Source: Sipunculus nudus (Eukaryota; Annelida; Sipuncula; Golfingiida; Sipunculidae). From it: a DNA stretch of 64,000 nt. Location of the stretch: contig CM049312.1 of assembly GCA_026874595.1 (NCBI GenBank), positions 71,518,929 through 71,582,928 of the forward strand. The letters run 5' to 3'. Below the pieces are notes generated by a model, which was not told the DNA's origin, ran no database searches, and worked only from the letters and a program-made list of their open reading frames with translations. The position numbers and the translations under genes were made by a program. Positions within the stretch are counted from its first letter, which is position 1. Each line of letters begins with the position of its first letter. Of this stretch, positions 29,701-41,963 are shown one piece after another.

Positions 29701-32700
29701 TTCTAATACCAGAGTTCTCATCCGGGATACCAGATCCTAATACCAGAGCGGTCCCCCAGGATATGGGGTCTTAATGAGAGTGCCCTCACCAATGATACTA
29801 GATCCTAATACCAGATCCCTTACCAGTGACACCAGATCCTAATATCAGAGCCCTCACCCGGGATACCGGATTTCTCATACCAGAGCCCTCGCCCTGGATT
29901 CCACCTTCTAAATCCTGTACATCCTTCCGGAAATCAGATCCTAATTTCAGGGATCTCGACCAGGAAACTAGATCGTAATACCAGAAGCTTCACCCAAGAT
30001 ATTAGATCTTTACACAGGAGCCATCACCGGAGATACCAGATCCCAATGCCAGTGCCGTCACTCGGAAAAACAGAGCATAATACCAGTGCCCTCACTTGGG
30101 ATACCAGACCGTAAAACTAGAGCCCTCACCAGAGATCCCGGAACATTTTATCAGAGCCCCCACAAAGGATACCACATTCTTATACTTGAAACCACACCAA
30201 GGATACCTGATCTGAATGCCAGAGCCCTCACCCGGGATACCAAATCCTAATTATAAAGCCCTCCCCAGGGATACCAGATCCTTATACCATATCCCACCTG
30301 GGATACAAGATCCTTATACTAGAGCTCTCAGTCGGAATACTAGATCCTAATACTAGAGCTCTCAGCCCGGGATACCAGATACTGATACTAGAGGCCTCCC
30401 CCGAATCCAGATCTATAATCATGAGCCCTCTTCCGGGATACCAGATTCTAATGCCAGAGCCCTCATCCGGGATACAAGATACTAATACCAGAACGGTCCC
30501 CTATAATATCGGATCTTAATGAGAGTGCCCTTACCAAGGATACCAGATCCTAATACCACAGCCCTCGCCCGGCATACAAAATACTTATACTAGAGCTCTC
30601 ACCAGGATATTGGATCCTAATGAGTGTGCTTTCACTAAGGATACCAGATCCTAATACCAGATCCCTTACCAGGGACATCAGATCCTAATATCAGGGCCCT
30701 CACCTGGGAAACAAGATTACTCATACCAGAGCCCTCGCCCTAGATTCCAGCTACTAAAACCTGAGCCCCCTTTCGGGAAACTAGATCCTAATTTCAGAGC
30801 TCTCGACCAGGAAACTAGATCGTAATACCATAAGCTTCACTCAAGATTTTAGATCCTTATACAGGAGCCATCACCCGGGATACCAGATCCCAATGCCTGT
30901 GCCGTCACCCGTGAAACCAGATCATAATACCAGTGGCCTCAATCGGGATACCAGATAATAAAACTAGAGCCCTCACCAGGGATATCAGAAACTTATATCA
31001 GAGCCCTCACAAAGTATACCACATACTAATACTAGAAACCTCACCAAGGATACCTGATCAGAATGCCAGAGCCCTCACCCGGGATACCAGATCGTATTAT
31101 AAGAGCAATCATCATGGATACCAGAATCTTATACCATAGTCCTCACCCTGGATACCAGATTCTTATACTAGAGCTCTCAGTCTCGGATACCAGATCCTAA
31201 TAAAAAAAGCCCTCACCAGGGATACCAGATCCTTATACCATAGGCCTCACCCGGGAAACCAGATCCTAATACTAGAGCTCTCAGTCCGTGATACCATATC
31301 CTAATACTAGACCTCTCAGCACGGGATACAAGATACTGATACAAGAGCCTCACCCGGGATACCAAATCTATATTCCAGAGCCATCTTCCGGGATACAAGA
31401 TACTAATACCAGAGCCCTCACTAGGATATCGGATCTTAATGAGAGTGTCCGCACCAACGATACCAAATCCAAATACCAGATCTTTTACCAGGGACACCAG
31501 ATCCTAATATCAGAGCCTTCACCCGGGATATCAGATCTATATCCCAGAGCACTTATTCGGGATACCAGATCCTAATAGAACAGCTCTCAGCCCGGGATAC
31601 CAGATCCTAATACCAGAGCCCTCGCCCGGGATACCAGATCCTAATAGAAGAGCCCTCGCACGGGATACAAGATACTAATACAAGAGCCCTCGCCCGGGAT
31701 ACCATATCCTAATACAAGAGCCCTCGCACGGAATACAAGATACTAATAACAGATCCCTCACCAGGATATCGGCTCTTAATGAGAGTAACCGCTCCAAGGA
31801 TACCAGATCCTAATACTAGAGCTCTCAGTGCGGGATACCAGATCCTAATACAAAAGCCCTCACCAGGAATACCAAATCCTTATAACAGAGTCCTCACCCG
31901 GCATACCATATCCTAATACTAGAGCTCTCAGTCAGCGATACCAGATCCTAATACTAGAGCTCTCAGCCCGGGATACCAGATACTGATACTAATAGCCTCA
32001 ACGGGGATACCAGATCTATATCCCTGAGCCCTCTTCCGGGAAGCCAGATTCTAAAAACAGAGCCCTCATCCGGGATTCCAGATCCTAATACCAGAGCGGT
32101 CCCCCAGGATATCGGATCTTAATGAGAGTGCCCTCACCAAGGATACCAGATCCTTATACCAGATCACTTACTAGGGACACCAGATCCTAATATCAGAGCC
32201 CTCACCGGGATACCAGATTTCTCATACCAGAGCCCTCGCCCTGGATTTTAATTCCTAATTCCTGAGCCCCCCTCCGCAAAACAGATCGTAATTTCAGGGC
32301 TCTCGACCAAGAAACTAGATCGTAATACCAGAAGCTTCACCCAAGATATTAGATACTTATACAGGAGCCATCACCCGGGATACCAGATCCCAATGCCAGT
32401 GTCGTCATCCAGGATACCAGATCATAATACCAGTGCCCTCACTCGGAACAACATATCCTAAAACTAGAGCCCTCATCAGGGATACAAGAACCTTATGTCA
32501 GAGCACTAACAAAGGATACCACATCCTAATACTACAGACCTCAACAAGGATACCTGATCTGAATGCCACAGCCCTCACCCGGGATACCGAATCCTAATAC
32601 AAGAGTCCTCGCCAGGGATACCAGATAAGTAAACCATAGGCCTCACCCGGGATACCAAATCCTAATACTAGAGCTCTCAGTCCGGGATACCAAATCCTAA

Positions 32701-35700
32701 TACTAGAGCTCTCAGCCTGGGATAACAGATACTGATACTAAAGGCCTCACCCGGGATACCAGATCTATATCCCTGAGCTCTCTTCCGGGATACAAGATAC
32801 TAATACCAGAGCGGTCCCCCAGGATATCGGATCTTAATGAGAGAGCCCTACTCAAGGATACCAGATCCTAATACCAGATTCCTTACCAGGGACACCAGAA
32901 CCTAATATCAGAGTCCTCAACTGGGATACCAGATTTCTCATTCCAGAGCCCTTGCCCTGGATTCCAGCTCCTAAAACCTGAGCCCATTTCCGGAAAACCG
33001 GATTCTAATTTCAGGGCTCTCGACCAAGAAACTAGATCGTAATACCAGAAGCTTCACCCAAGATATTAGATCCTTATACAGGAGCCATAACCCGGGATAC
33101 CATATACTGAAACTAAAGGCCTCACCCGGGATACCAGATCTATATCCCTGGGCCCTCTTTCGGGAAACCAGATTCTAATACCAGAGCCCTCATCCGGGAT
33201 ACCAGATCCTAATACTACAGCTCTTAGCCCGGGATACCAGATACTGATACAAGGGACTTCAACCGGGATACCAGATCTATATCCCAGAGCCCTCTTCCGG
33301 GATACCAGATTCTAATACCAGAGCCTTCATCCGGGATATCAGATCCTAATACAAGAGCCCTCGCACGGGAAACAAGATACTAATACCAGATCCCTCACCA
33401 TGATATCGGATCTTAATGAGAGTAACCGCACCAAGGATACCAGATCCTTTTACTAGAGCTCTCAGTCCGGGATACCAGATCACAATTCAAGAGCCCTCAC
33501 CAGGGATACCGGATCCTTATACCATAGTCCTCACCGGGATACCAGATCCTTATACTAGAGCTCTCAGTGTGGGATACCAGATCCTAATACAAAAGCCCTC
33601 ACCAGGTATACCGTATCCTTATACCATAGTTCTCGCCCGGGATACCATATTCTAATACTAGAGCTCTCAGCCCGGGATACCAGATACTGATACTAAAAGC
33701 CTCACCCGGGATACCAGATCTATATCCCTGAGCCCTTTTCCGGGAAGCCAGATTCTTAAACCAGAGCCTTCATCCAGGATACCAGATCCTAATACCAGAG
33801 CGGTCCCCCAGGATATCGGATCTCAATGAGAGTTCCCTTACCAAGGATGCCAGATCCTTATACCAGATCACTTACTAGGGACACCAGATCCTAATATCAG
33901 AGCCCTCATCGGGATAAGAGATTTCTCACACCAGAGCTCACGCCCTGGATTCTAGCTCCTAAAACCTAAGCCACCTTCAGGAAAACAGATCCAAATTTCA
34001 GGGCTCTCGACCAAGAAACTAGATCGTAATACCAGAAGCTTCACCCAAGATATTAGAACCTTATACAGGAGCCATCACCCGGGATACCAGATCCAAATGC
34101 CAGTGCCGTCATCCAGAATACCAGATCATAATACCAGTGCCCTCACTCGGAACACCATATTCTAAAACTACAGCCCTCACCAGGGATACCAGAACCTTAT
34201 GTCAGAGCACTCACAAAGGATACAACATCCAAATACTACAGACCTCACCAAGGATACCTGATCTGAATGCCACAGCCCTCACCCGGGATACCAGATCCTA
34301 ATTATAAAGCCCTCGCCAGGGATACCAGATCCTTATACCATATCCCACCTGGGATACCAGATCCTTATATTAGAGCTCTCAGTCGGAATACTAGATCCTA
34401 ATACTTGAGCTCTCAGCCCGGGATACCAGATACTGATACTAGAGGCCTCACCCGGGATCCAGATCTATAATCCAGAGCCCTCTTCCGGGATACCAGATTA
34501 TAATGCCAGAGCCCTCATCCGGGGTACAAGATACTAATACCAGAGCGGGCCCCTATGTTATCGGATCTTAATGAGAGTGCCCTCACCAAGGATACCAGAT
34601 CCTAATACCACAGCCCTCGCCCGGGATACAAAATACTTATACTAGAGCTCTCTCCAGGATATTGGATCCTAATGAGTGTGCTCTCACTAAGGATACCAGA
34701 TCCTAATACCAGATCCCTTACCAGGGACACCAGATCCTAATATCAGGGCCCTCACCTGGGATACAAGATTCCTCATACCAGACCCCTCGACCTAGATTCC
34801 AGTTTCTAAAACCTGAGCCCCCTTTCGGGAAACTAGATCCTAATTTCAGAGCTCTCGACCAGGAAACTAGATCGTTATACCATAAGCTTCAGTCAAGATT
34901 TTAGATCCTTATACAGGAGCCATCACCCGGGATACCGGATCCCAATGCCAGTGCCGTCACCCGTGAAACCAGATCATAATACCAGTGGCCTCAATCGGGA
35001 TACCAGATAATAAAACTACAGCCCTCACCAGGAATACCAGAAACTTATATCAGAGCCCTCACAAAGTGTACCACAAACTAATACTAGAGACCTCCCCAAG
35101 GATACCTGATCAGAATGCCAGAGCCCTCACCCGGGATACCAGATCCTAATATAAGAGCAATCAGCATGGATACCAGATTCTTATACCATAGGCCTCGTCC
35201 TGGATACCAGATTCTTATACTTGAGCTCTCAGTCTCGGATACCAGATCCTAATAATAAAAGCCCTCGCCAGGGATACCAGATCCTTATACCATAGGCCTC
35301 ACCCGGGAAACCAGATCCTTATACTAGAGCTCTCAGTCCGTGATACCATATCCTAATACTAGACCTCTCAGCACGGGATACAAGATACTGATACAAGAGG
35401 CCTCACCCGGGATATCAAATCTATATTCCAGAGCCATCTTCCGGGATACAAGATACTAATACCAGAGCCCTCACTAGGATATCGGATCTTAATGAGAGTG
35501 TCCGCACCAACGATACGAAATCCAAATACCAGATCTTTTACCAGGGACACCAGATCCTAATACCAGAGCCCTCACCCGGGATATCAGATCTATATCCCAG
35601 AGCACTTATTCGGGATACCAGATCCTAATAGAACAGCTCTCAGCCCGGGATACCAGATACTGATACAAGGACCTCACCCGGGATAACAGATCCTAATACC

Positions 35701-38390
35701 AGAGCCCTCGCCCGGGATACCAGATCCTAATACAAGAGCCCTCGCCCGGGATACAAGATACTAATACCAGATCCCTCACCAGGATATCGGCTCTTAATGA
35801 GAGTAACCGCTCCAAGGATACCAGATCCTAATACTAGAGCTCTCAGTGCGGGATACCAGATCCTAATACAAAAGCCCTCACCAGGGTTACCAAATCCTTT
35901 TAACAGAGTCCTCACTTGGCATACCATATCCTAATACTAGAGCTCTCAGTCAGGGATACCAGATCCTAATACTAGAGCTCTCAGCCCGGGATACCAGATA
36001 CTGATACTAATAGCCTCAACGGGGATACCAGATCTACATCCCTCAGCCCTCTTTCGGGAAGCCAGATTCTAAAAACAGAGCGGTCCCCCAGGATATCGGA
36101 TGTTAATGAGAGTGCCCTCACCAAGGATACCAGATCCTAATACCAGATCACTAACTAGGGACACCAGATCCTAATTTCAGAGCGCTCATCGGGATACCAG
36201 ATTTCTCATACCAGAACCCTCGCCCTGGATTTCAATTCCTAAAACCTGAGCCCCCCTCCGCAAAACAGATCGTAATTTCAGGGCTCTCGACCAAGAAACT
36301 AGATCGTAATACCAGAAGCTTCACCCAAGATATTAGATCCTTATACAGGAGCCATCACTAGGGATACCAGATCCCAATGCCAGTGCCGTCATCCAGGATA
36401 CCAGATCATAATACCAGTGCCCTCACTCGGAACACCATATCCTAAAACTAGAGTCCTCATCAGGGATACAAGAACCTTATGGCAGAGCACTCACAAAGGA
36501 TACCACATCCTAATACTACAGACCTCACCAAGGATACCTGATCTGAATGCCACAGCCCTCACCCGGGATACCGAATCCTAATACAAGAGCCCTCGCCAGG
36601 GATACCAGATCCTTATACCATAGTCCTCACCCTGGATACCAGATCCTAATACTAGTGCTGTCAGTCTTGGTTACCAGATCCCAATACTAGAGCTCTCAGC
36701 CCGGGATACCAGATACTGATACAAGAGGCCTCACCCGGGATACCAGATCTAATTCCCAGAGACCTCTTCCGGGATACCAGATTCTAATACCAGAGGCCTC
36801 ACCCCGGATACCACATCTATATCTCTGAGCCAATTCCATGTGCCGTCAACCCGGGTACAAGATCATAATACCAGTGCCCTCACACGGGATACCAGATCCT
36901 GAAACTAGAGCCCTCACCAGGGACACCAGAAACTTATGTTAGAGCCCTCACAAAGGATACATCATCCTAATACTAGAGACCTCTAGACCTGCCTGATCTG
37001 TATGCCAGAGCCCTGGACCGGGAGACCAGATCCTAATACAAAAGCCCTCACCAGGGATACCAGATAAGTATACCATAGGCCTCACCCGGGATACCAAATC
37101 CTAATACTAGAGCTCTCAGTCCGGGATACCAAATCCTAATACTAGAGCTCTCAGCCTGGGATAACAGATACTGATACTAAAGGCCCCACCCGGGATACCA
37201 GATCTAAATCCCTGAGCTCTCTTCCGGGATACAAGATACTAATACCAGAGCGGTCCCCCAGGATATCGGATCTTCATGAGAGAGCCCTACTCAAGGATAC
37301 CAGATCCTAATACCAGATCCCTTACCAGAGACACCAGATCCTAATATCAGAGTTCTCAACTGGGATACCAGATTTCTCATTCCAGAGCTCTTGCCCTGGA
37401 TTCTAGCTCCTAAAACCTAAGCCACCTTCAGGAAAACAGATCCAAATTTCAGGGCTCTCGACCAAGAAACTAGATCGTAATACCAGAAGCTTTACGCAAG
37501 ATATTAGATCCTTATACAGGAGCCATCACCCGGGATACCAGATCCCAATGCCAGTGCCGTCATCCAGAAAACCAGATCATAATACCAGTGCCCTCACTCG
37601 GAACACCATATCCTAAAACTAGAGCACTCACCAGGGATACCAGAACCTTATGTCAGAGCACTCACAAAGGATACCACATCCTAATACTACAGACCTCACC
37701 AAGGATACCTGATCTGAATGCCACAGCCCTCACCCGGGATACCAAATCCTAATACAAGAGCCCTCGCCAGGGATACCAGATCCTTATACCATAGTCCTCA
37801 CCCAGGATACCAGATCCTAATGCTAGAGCTCTCAGCCCGGGATACCAGATACTGATACAAGAGGCCTCACCCGGGATACCAGATCTAATTCCCAGAGACC
37901 ACTTTCGGGATACCAGATTCTAATACCAGAGGCCTCACCCGGGATAACAGGTCGTTATCCCTGAGCCCAATCCAAGTGCCGTGACCCCGGATACAAGATC
38001 ATAATATCAGTGCCCTCACACGGGATACAAGATCCTGAAACTAGAGCCCTCACCAGGGACACCAGAACCTTATGTTAGAGCCCTCACAAAGGATACATCA
38101 TCCTAATACTAGAGACCTCACCAAGGATGCCTGATCTGAATGCCAATGTCCTAAAACGGGAGACCAGATCCTAATACAAAAGCCCTTACCAGGGATACCA
38201 GATAAGTACACCATAGGCCTCACCCGGGATACCATATCTTAATACTAGAGCTCTCAGTCCGGGATACCAGATCCTAATACCAGAGTGGTCCCCAAGGATA
38301 TCGTATCTTAATGAGAGTGCCCTCAACAAGGATACCAGATCTTAATACCAGATCCCTGAACTGGGACACCTGATCTTAAATTCGGAATAA
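26731..38390 (+). repeat. Higher-order repeat block C, with a roughly 4.05-kb unit and shorter sub-repeats
   Basis: Matching landmarks lie about 4.05 kb apart: ATATCCCACCTGGG at about 30,290 and 34,341, GAGAGTGTCCGCACCAACGA at 31,441 and 35,493, and GGCTCTTAATGAGAGTAACC at 31,771 and 35,789 (here 4,018 bp). Two partial copies, about 30,240-33,000 and 34,290-37,500, therefore share a long-range unit with insertions in the second. Inside it, a monomer variant with AAGCTTCACCCAAGATATTAG recurs every 0.7-1.5 kb, and a 1,136-bp duplication links 36,721 to 37,857. Before 30,240 the array is less regular. Confidence 0.82.
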
Positions 38391-40190
38391 CAGATCTTAA
38401 ATTCAGAACCCTGACCGTGGCTACCAGATCCTAATACCAGATACCTCACCCCGGACTGCAGATCGTAATACCAGAGCCCTCACATGGGATATTAGATCCT
38501 AATACCGGAGTCTTAACGCGGGTTACTAGATCCTAAAATCAGAACCATTACCATGGCTACCAGATCCTAATTCCACAGACCCCACCCGGGACAACAGATC
38601 CTAATACCAGAGACCTCACCTTGGATATCACTTCATATCCCAGAACCCTCACACGGGATACTAGATCCTCATACCAGAGCCCTCTGCTGGTATCTGAGTA
38701 ACAGTACCAACACTCTTTTCTTGGATACGTGATCAGAATGTCAGAGCCCTCACCCGGGATTCCAGATCCTAATACCATTGCCGTCACCCGGGATACCAGA
38801 TCATAATACCAGTGCCCTCACTCGAGATTCCAGATCCTAAAACTAGAGCCCTCACTAGAGATACAGATCCTAATATCAGAGTCCTCACAAAGAACACCAA
38901 ATCCTAATACTAGAGACCTCACCAAGGATACCAGATCTGAATGCCATAGTCCTCATCCGGAATACCAGTTTTTAATACCAGAGCCCCAACCCGGGATAAT
39001 AGATCCTAATACCAGAGGCCTCACACAGGACATCGGATCCCTATACAAGACCCCTTACCGGGGATCAAAGATCCTAATACCAGAGCCTGCACCCAGGGTA
39101 CCAGATCCTAATAACGGATGTCTCACCTGGGATACCAGATCCATATCCCAGAGCCCTCACCTGGGATAACGGATCCTTATACCAGAACAGTCACCCGGGA
39201 TACCAAAGTTTTCATACCTGAGCATTCTCCCGGGATGCCAGATCCTAATACCTGAGCCCTCACCAGGGAAACCAGATCCTAATTCCTGGGCCCTCGACCA
39301 GGAAACTAGATCGTAATCCCAGAAGTTTCAACCCAGATACCAGAGCCTAATATCAGAGCCTTCACCCAGGGTATTAGATTCTAACACCAGATACCTCGGC
39401 CGAGATATTAGATCCTAATATTAGAGCACTATCCCGGGATACCAGATCCTAATTCTAGAGCCCTCTACCGGGATACCAGATCCTAAAATCAGAACCCTTA
39501 CCGTGGCTACCAGATCCTAATACTAGAGAACTCAACCGGGACACCAGATCGTAATACCAGAGCCCTCACCTGGGATATTAGATCCTAATACCAGGGTCCT
39601 AACGCGGGATGCTAGATCCTAATACCAGAGGCCTCATATAGGATACCGGATCCTAATGCAGAGCCCTCAACCGGGATACCAGATCCTAATAGTAGATCTC
39701 TAAGGATATCAGATACTGATACTAAAGGCCTCAACCGGGATGCCAGATCCATATCTCAGAGCTTTCACCTGGGATACAAGATCTTATGCCAAAACCTTGA
39801 CCCGGCATACCAGGTTTCTCATACCGTAGCCCTGACCCGGGATTCCAGCTCCTAAAACCTTAGTCCTCTACCGGGAAACCAGATCCTAATTCCAGTGCTC
39901 TCGACCAGGAAACTAGATCGTAATACCAGAAGCTTCACCCGAGATATAAGAGTCTAATACCAGAGTCCTAACTCGGGAAACTAGATCCTAATACCAGAAC
40001 GCTCTCCCAGAATACCGGATCTTACTGCCAGAGCCCTCACCCCGGATACCAAATCCTTATACAAGAAACCTTACCAGGGATACCAGACCCTAATATCAGA
40101 GCCCTCAGCCGGGATACCAGATCCTAATACCAGAGCCCTCGTCCGGGATACAAGGTCCTATTACCAGAGCCCTGACGCGGGATAAACAGA
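38391..40190 (+). repeat. Heterogeneous right end of the satellite array
   Basis: Diverged monomers fade out near 40,190 at GACGCGGGATAAACAG. The stretch 38,531-38,800 matches 26,930-27,180 far better than it matches its neighbours. After the last monomer the base composition changes abruptly to AT-rich. Confidence 0.85.
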
Positions 40191-40249
40191 ATTTTTTCAC
40201 ACTGGTATAGAAACATTTATATAAATAACTTATCATGGTACATACACAC

Positions 40250-40251
<2 letters not shown>

Positions 40252-40306
<55 letters not shown>
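40252..40306. repeat. (TA)n microsatellite at the array border
   Basis: This is an uninterrupted TA dinucleotide run of about 27 units, about 60 bp outside the last satellite monomer. Confidence 0.95.
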
Positions 40307-40310
<4 letters not shown>

Positions 40311-40724
40311 AATATTCCTATGCGTGAATGCGTTAAATCTATTATGGTCTATTAGGTGACTTTCTCGGTTTAAAATATCGTGCTTCTTACACAATGTTAA
40401 ATGAATGACATATCACGTCAGAAATGAGCTTGGGATAAAAAAAGTACTAAAATGACCGTAAATGCAAAACATGTAATTCATTATTTGTGGAATGCACTGT
40501 TGCAGCACTGTTTCACGAGAGAAGTATTGCATGCAAGGCTTTATATTTAGTAAGAAACTAACACTGGAGATCAAAACGACTTCTTTTTCGGGAATACCAA
40601 GAGAAAACAAGATTTTTCCCCCTTTCATGCACGGAATTTGCCACAAAGAATCCACGTCTTGCAATATAAAACAAGCAAAACAAGATTTTCTGTCCATGCG
40701 GTGTTTTTATTCAGACTGACCCGG

Positions 40725-41016
40725 TGGTGTTTGCAAAAGAGTAAAGTTTCATACATAATGCAATATAATATTATCTTCATGCGGAACTGGATTGAGAAGT
40801 TAAGACAGAAGATATTATCCGGAAATTGTTAACTACAACCGTGTAAATTATACAGAGAAATTCCAGATATACCCTGTGTTGTTTACAAAATAGCAAAAGC
40901 TTCATGCATAGTTAATATGATATTAACTTCAAATGGAATCGGATAGAAAAATTAAGACGTAAGTCCTTTTCCGGAAATTACCAAATACCACCGTAAAATT
41001 TATACAGAGAAATTCC
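40725..41016. repeat. Tandem duplication of about 140 bp inside the left segmental copy
   Basis: Two adjacent diverged units (about 40,725-40,867 and 40,874-41,016) each run from a GTTTGCAAAA-like or GTTTACAAAA-like start through CCGGAAATT to TACAGAGAAATTCCA. The right-hand segmental copy has only one such unit (about 62,970-63,113), so the duplication happened after the two copies separated, or one unit was lost there. Confidence 0.8.
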
Positions 41017-41024
41017 ACTGTGCC

Positions 41025-41030
41025 TTTATT
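41025..41030 (-). terminator. Candidate polyadenylation signal AATAAA for the VWD-like gene
   Basis: On the minus strand this reads AATAAA, about 865 bp after the stop codon. The same hexamer lies at the equivalent place in the paralogous copy (63,122-63,127), inside conserved flanking sequence. Other hexamers exist nearer and farther, so this is a candidate only. Confidence 0.25.
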
Positions 41031-41893
41031 TTCACATTGTGCAGCCCAGTGCAGTACGATTCAAGAGTTCTGATCGAGTCCCGAGTGAAAAACAGGATCC
41101 CTTCCCTGTTGAGAAGTCAGATCTCTATTTGAAATCTCCTATTGGATGTGCAATGGGTCAGTATTGGTTGTCAGTATAGTTTTCCTCAATCCTATTACAC
41201 TATATATCCACCATTTGGAGGACAACTACAAACATATGAATAATAATACATTTTTTTAACTATTTCTGTCTGAAATTGGTGCAATTCGACTGTACACCAC
41301 TAGTGTAAATAAATATCTTCTCCAGATCAAATGAATTCTGATACTAATACTGCTGTGTTCTATATTACTGTGTCATAAACAATTAGGACCGAGCAAAAAT
41401 GTGAACGCAAATATATATTCCAGGCCTTTAATGATTGTTAAAGGTCCTTGGTATAACAGAATGTGAAATCTACAAGTATGAACGTAATAAACAGAAAGGA
41501 CCAAGCAATACCATCAGCTAAGTGTGGTATGACTTTTACAATTCACTTGTATAACGGTAATAGCAAATCTACACTAAAGCATATATAATTTCATTCAATA
41601 CCCCTGCGTTAAACCTGTAACTGGTCCAGCAGGATCTTGATAAACACGTTTGGATCGATCGGAGCCTTACAGGTGTACATGTGTTAAAAAGGGATATTTA
41701 ACTTATGGGTGTCACGGATGCTATCTGGATTTCTGGAAGTTTGATAGGAAATGAACAATGGCTACAGGTAAGCGATTGCAGCATTAAAGTCTATGATTGT
41801 GTACATCTACTGAATGAAATTGACAATAAAAATGTCGAATTATTTTATGAAATTCAGCACGATAGACGCATATAAATAAAAAAATATATATAA

Positions 41894-41963
41894 TTACGGG
41901 TAGTACTCCCACATATTTGCAATGGCGGTATCATTTGGTTGACCCCAATTGTCGTCGGCAGGG
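41894..41963 (-). CDS. Terminal exon: acidic, aromatic C-terminal tail
   Basis: After a TTTATCAATTTCAG acceptor, 70 bp complete the Asp codon, then encode 22 residues (PADDNWGQPNDTAIANMW, then EYYP) and a TAA stop. The paralogous exon at 63,928-63,997 has the same length and phase, keeps PADD, WGQ and YYP, and shows amino-acid changes without frameshift. This confirms the exon as coding. Confidence 0.85.

Larger units (their letters stand above)
1..40190 (+). repeat. Satellite DNA array, 34-bp monomer, organised in higher-order repeats
   Basis: The whole left part of the window is tandem variants of a 34-bp monomer. The monomer begins GATACCAGATCCTAATACCA and ends GAGCCCTCACCCGG. Successive GATACC starts at 9,611, 9,645 and 9,679 give the 34-bp step. 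Units of 31-33 bp also occur. Monomers differ at many positions, and much longer periods (about 1.1, 2.5 and 4.05 kb) show higher similarity than neighbouring monomers, the hallmark of higher-order repeats. The array is cut by the left window edge, is interrupted once by a SINE (about 26,321-26,726) and stops near 40,190, where the sequence becomes AT-rich. A heterochromatic, possibly pericentromeric, location is inference only. Confidence 0.97.
40330..41963. repeat. Segmental duplication, left copy (3' part and flank of the VWD-like gene)
   Basis: This stretch aligns along its length with 62,560-63,997. Shared landmarks include CAGAAATGAGCT (40,423 and 62,643), TTTTTATTCAGACTGAC (about 40,703 and 62,952), GATCTCTATTTGAAA (about 41,120 and 63,220) and the terminal coding exon. 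The offset drifts from about 22,220 to 22,034 bp because of indels, the largest being an extra 140-bp repeat in this copy. Divergence is substantial, so the duplication is not recent. Confidence 0.9.

Noticed and set aside
1023-40100. Dozens of open frames of 60-115 codons in the satellite, with Pro/Arg/Thr-rich products
   Set aside because: 34 bp equals 11 codons plus one base, so three monomers give a 34-residue repeat. One phase has a TAA per 102 bp, which is lost when TCCTAATAC becomes TCCTCATAC or TCCTTATAC. The frames start and stop with monomer variants, overlap in several phases and also occur on the minus strand, so they are not genes.
1-40190. CRISPR-like array of 34-bp repeats
   Set aside because: Repeats follow one another without spacers, vary freely, and lie in clearly eukaryotic DNA.
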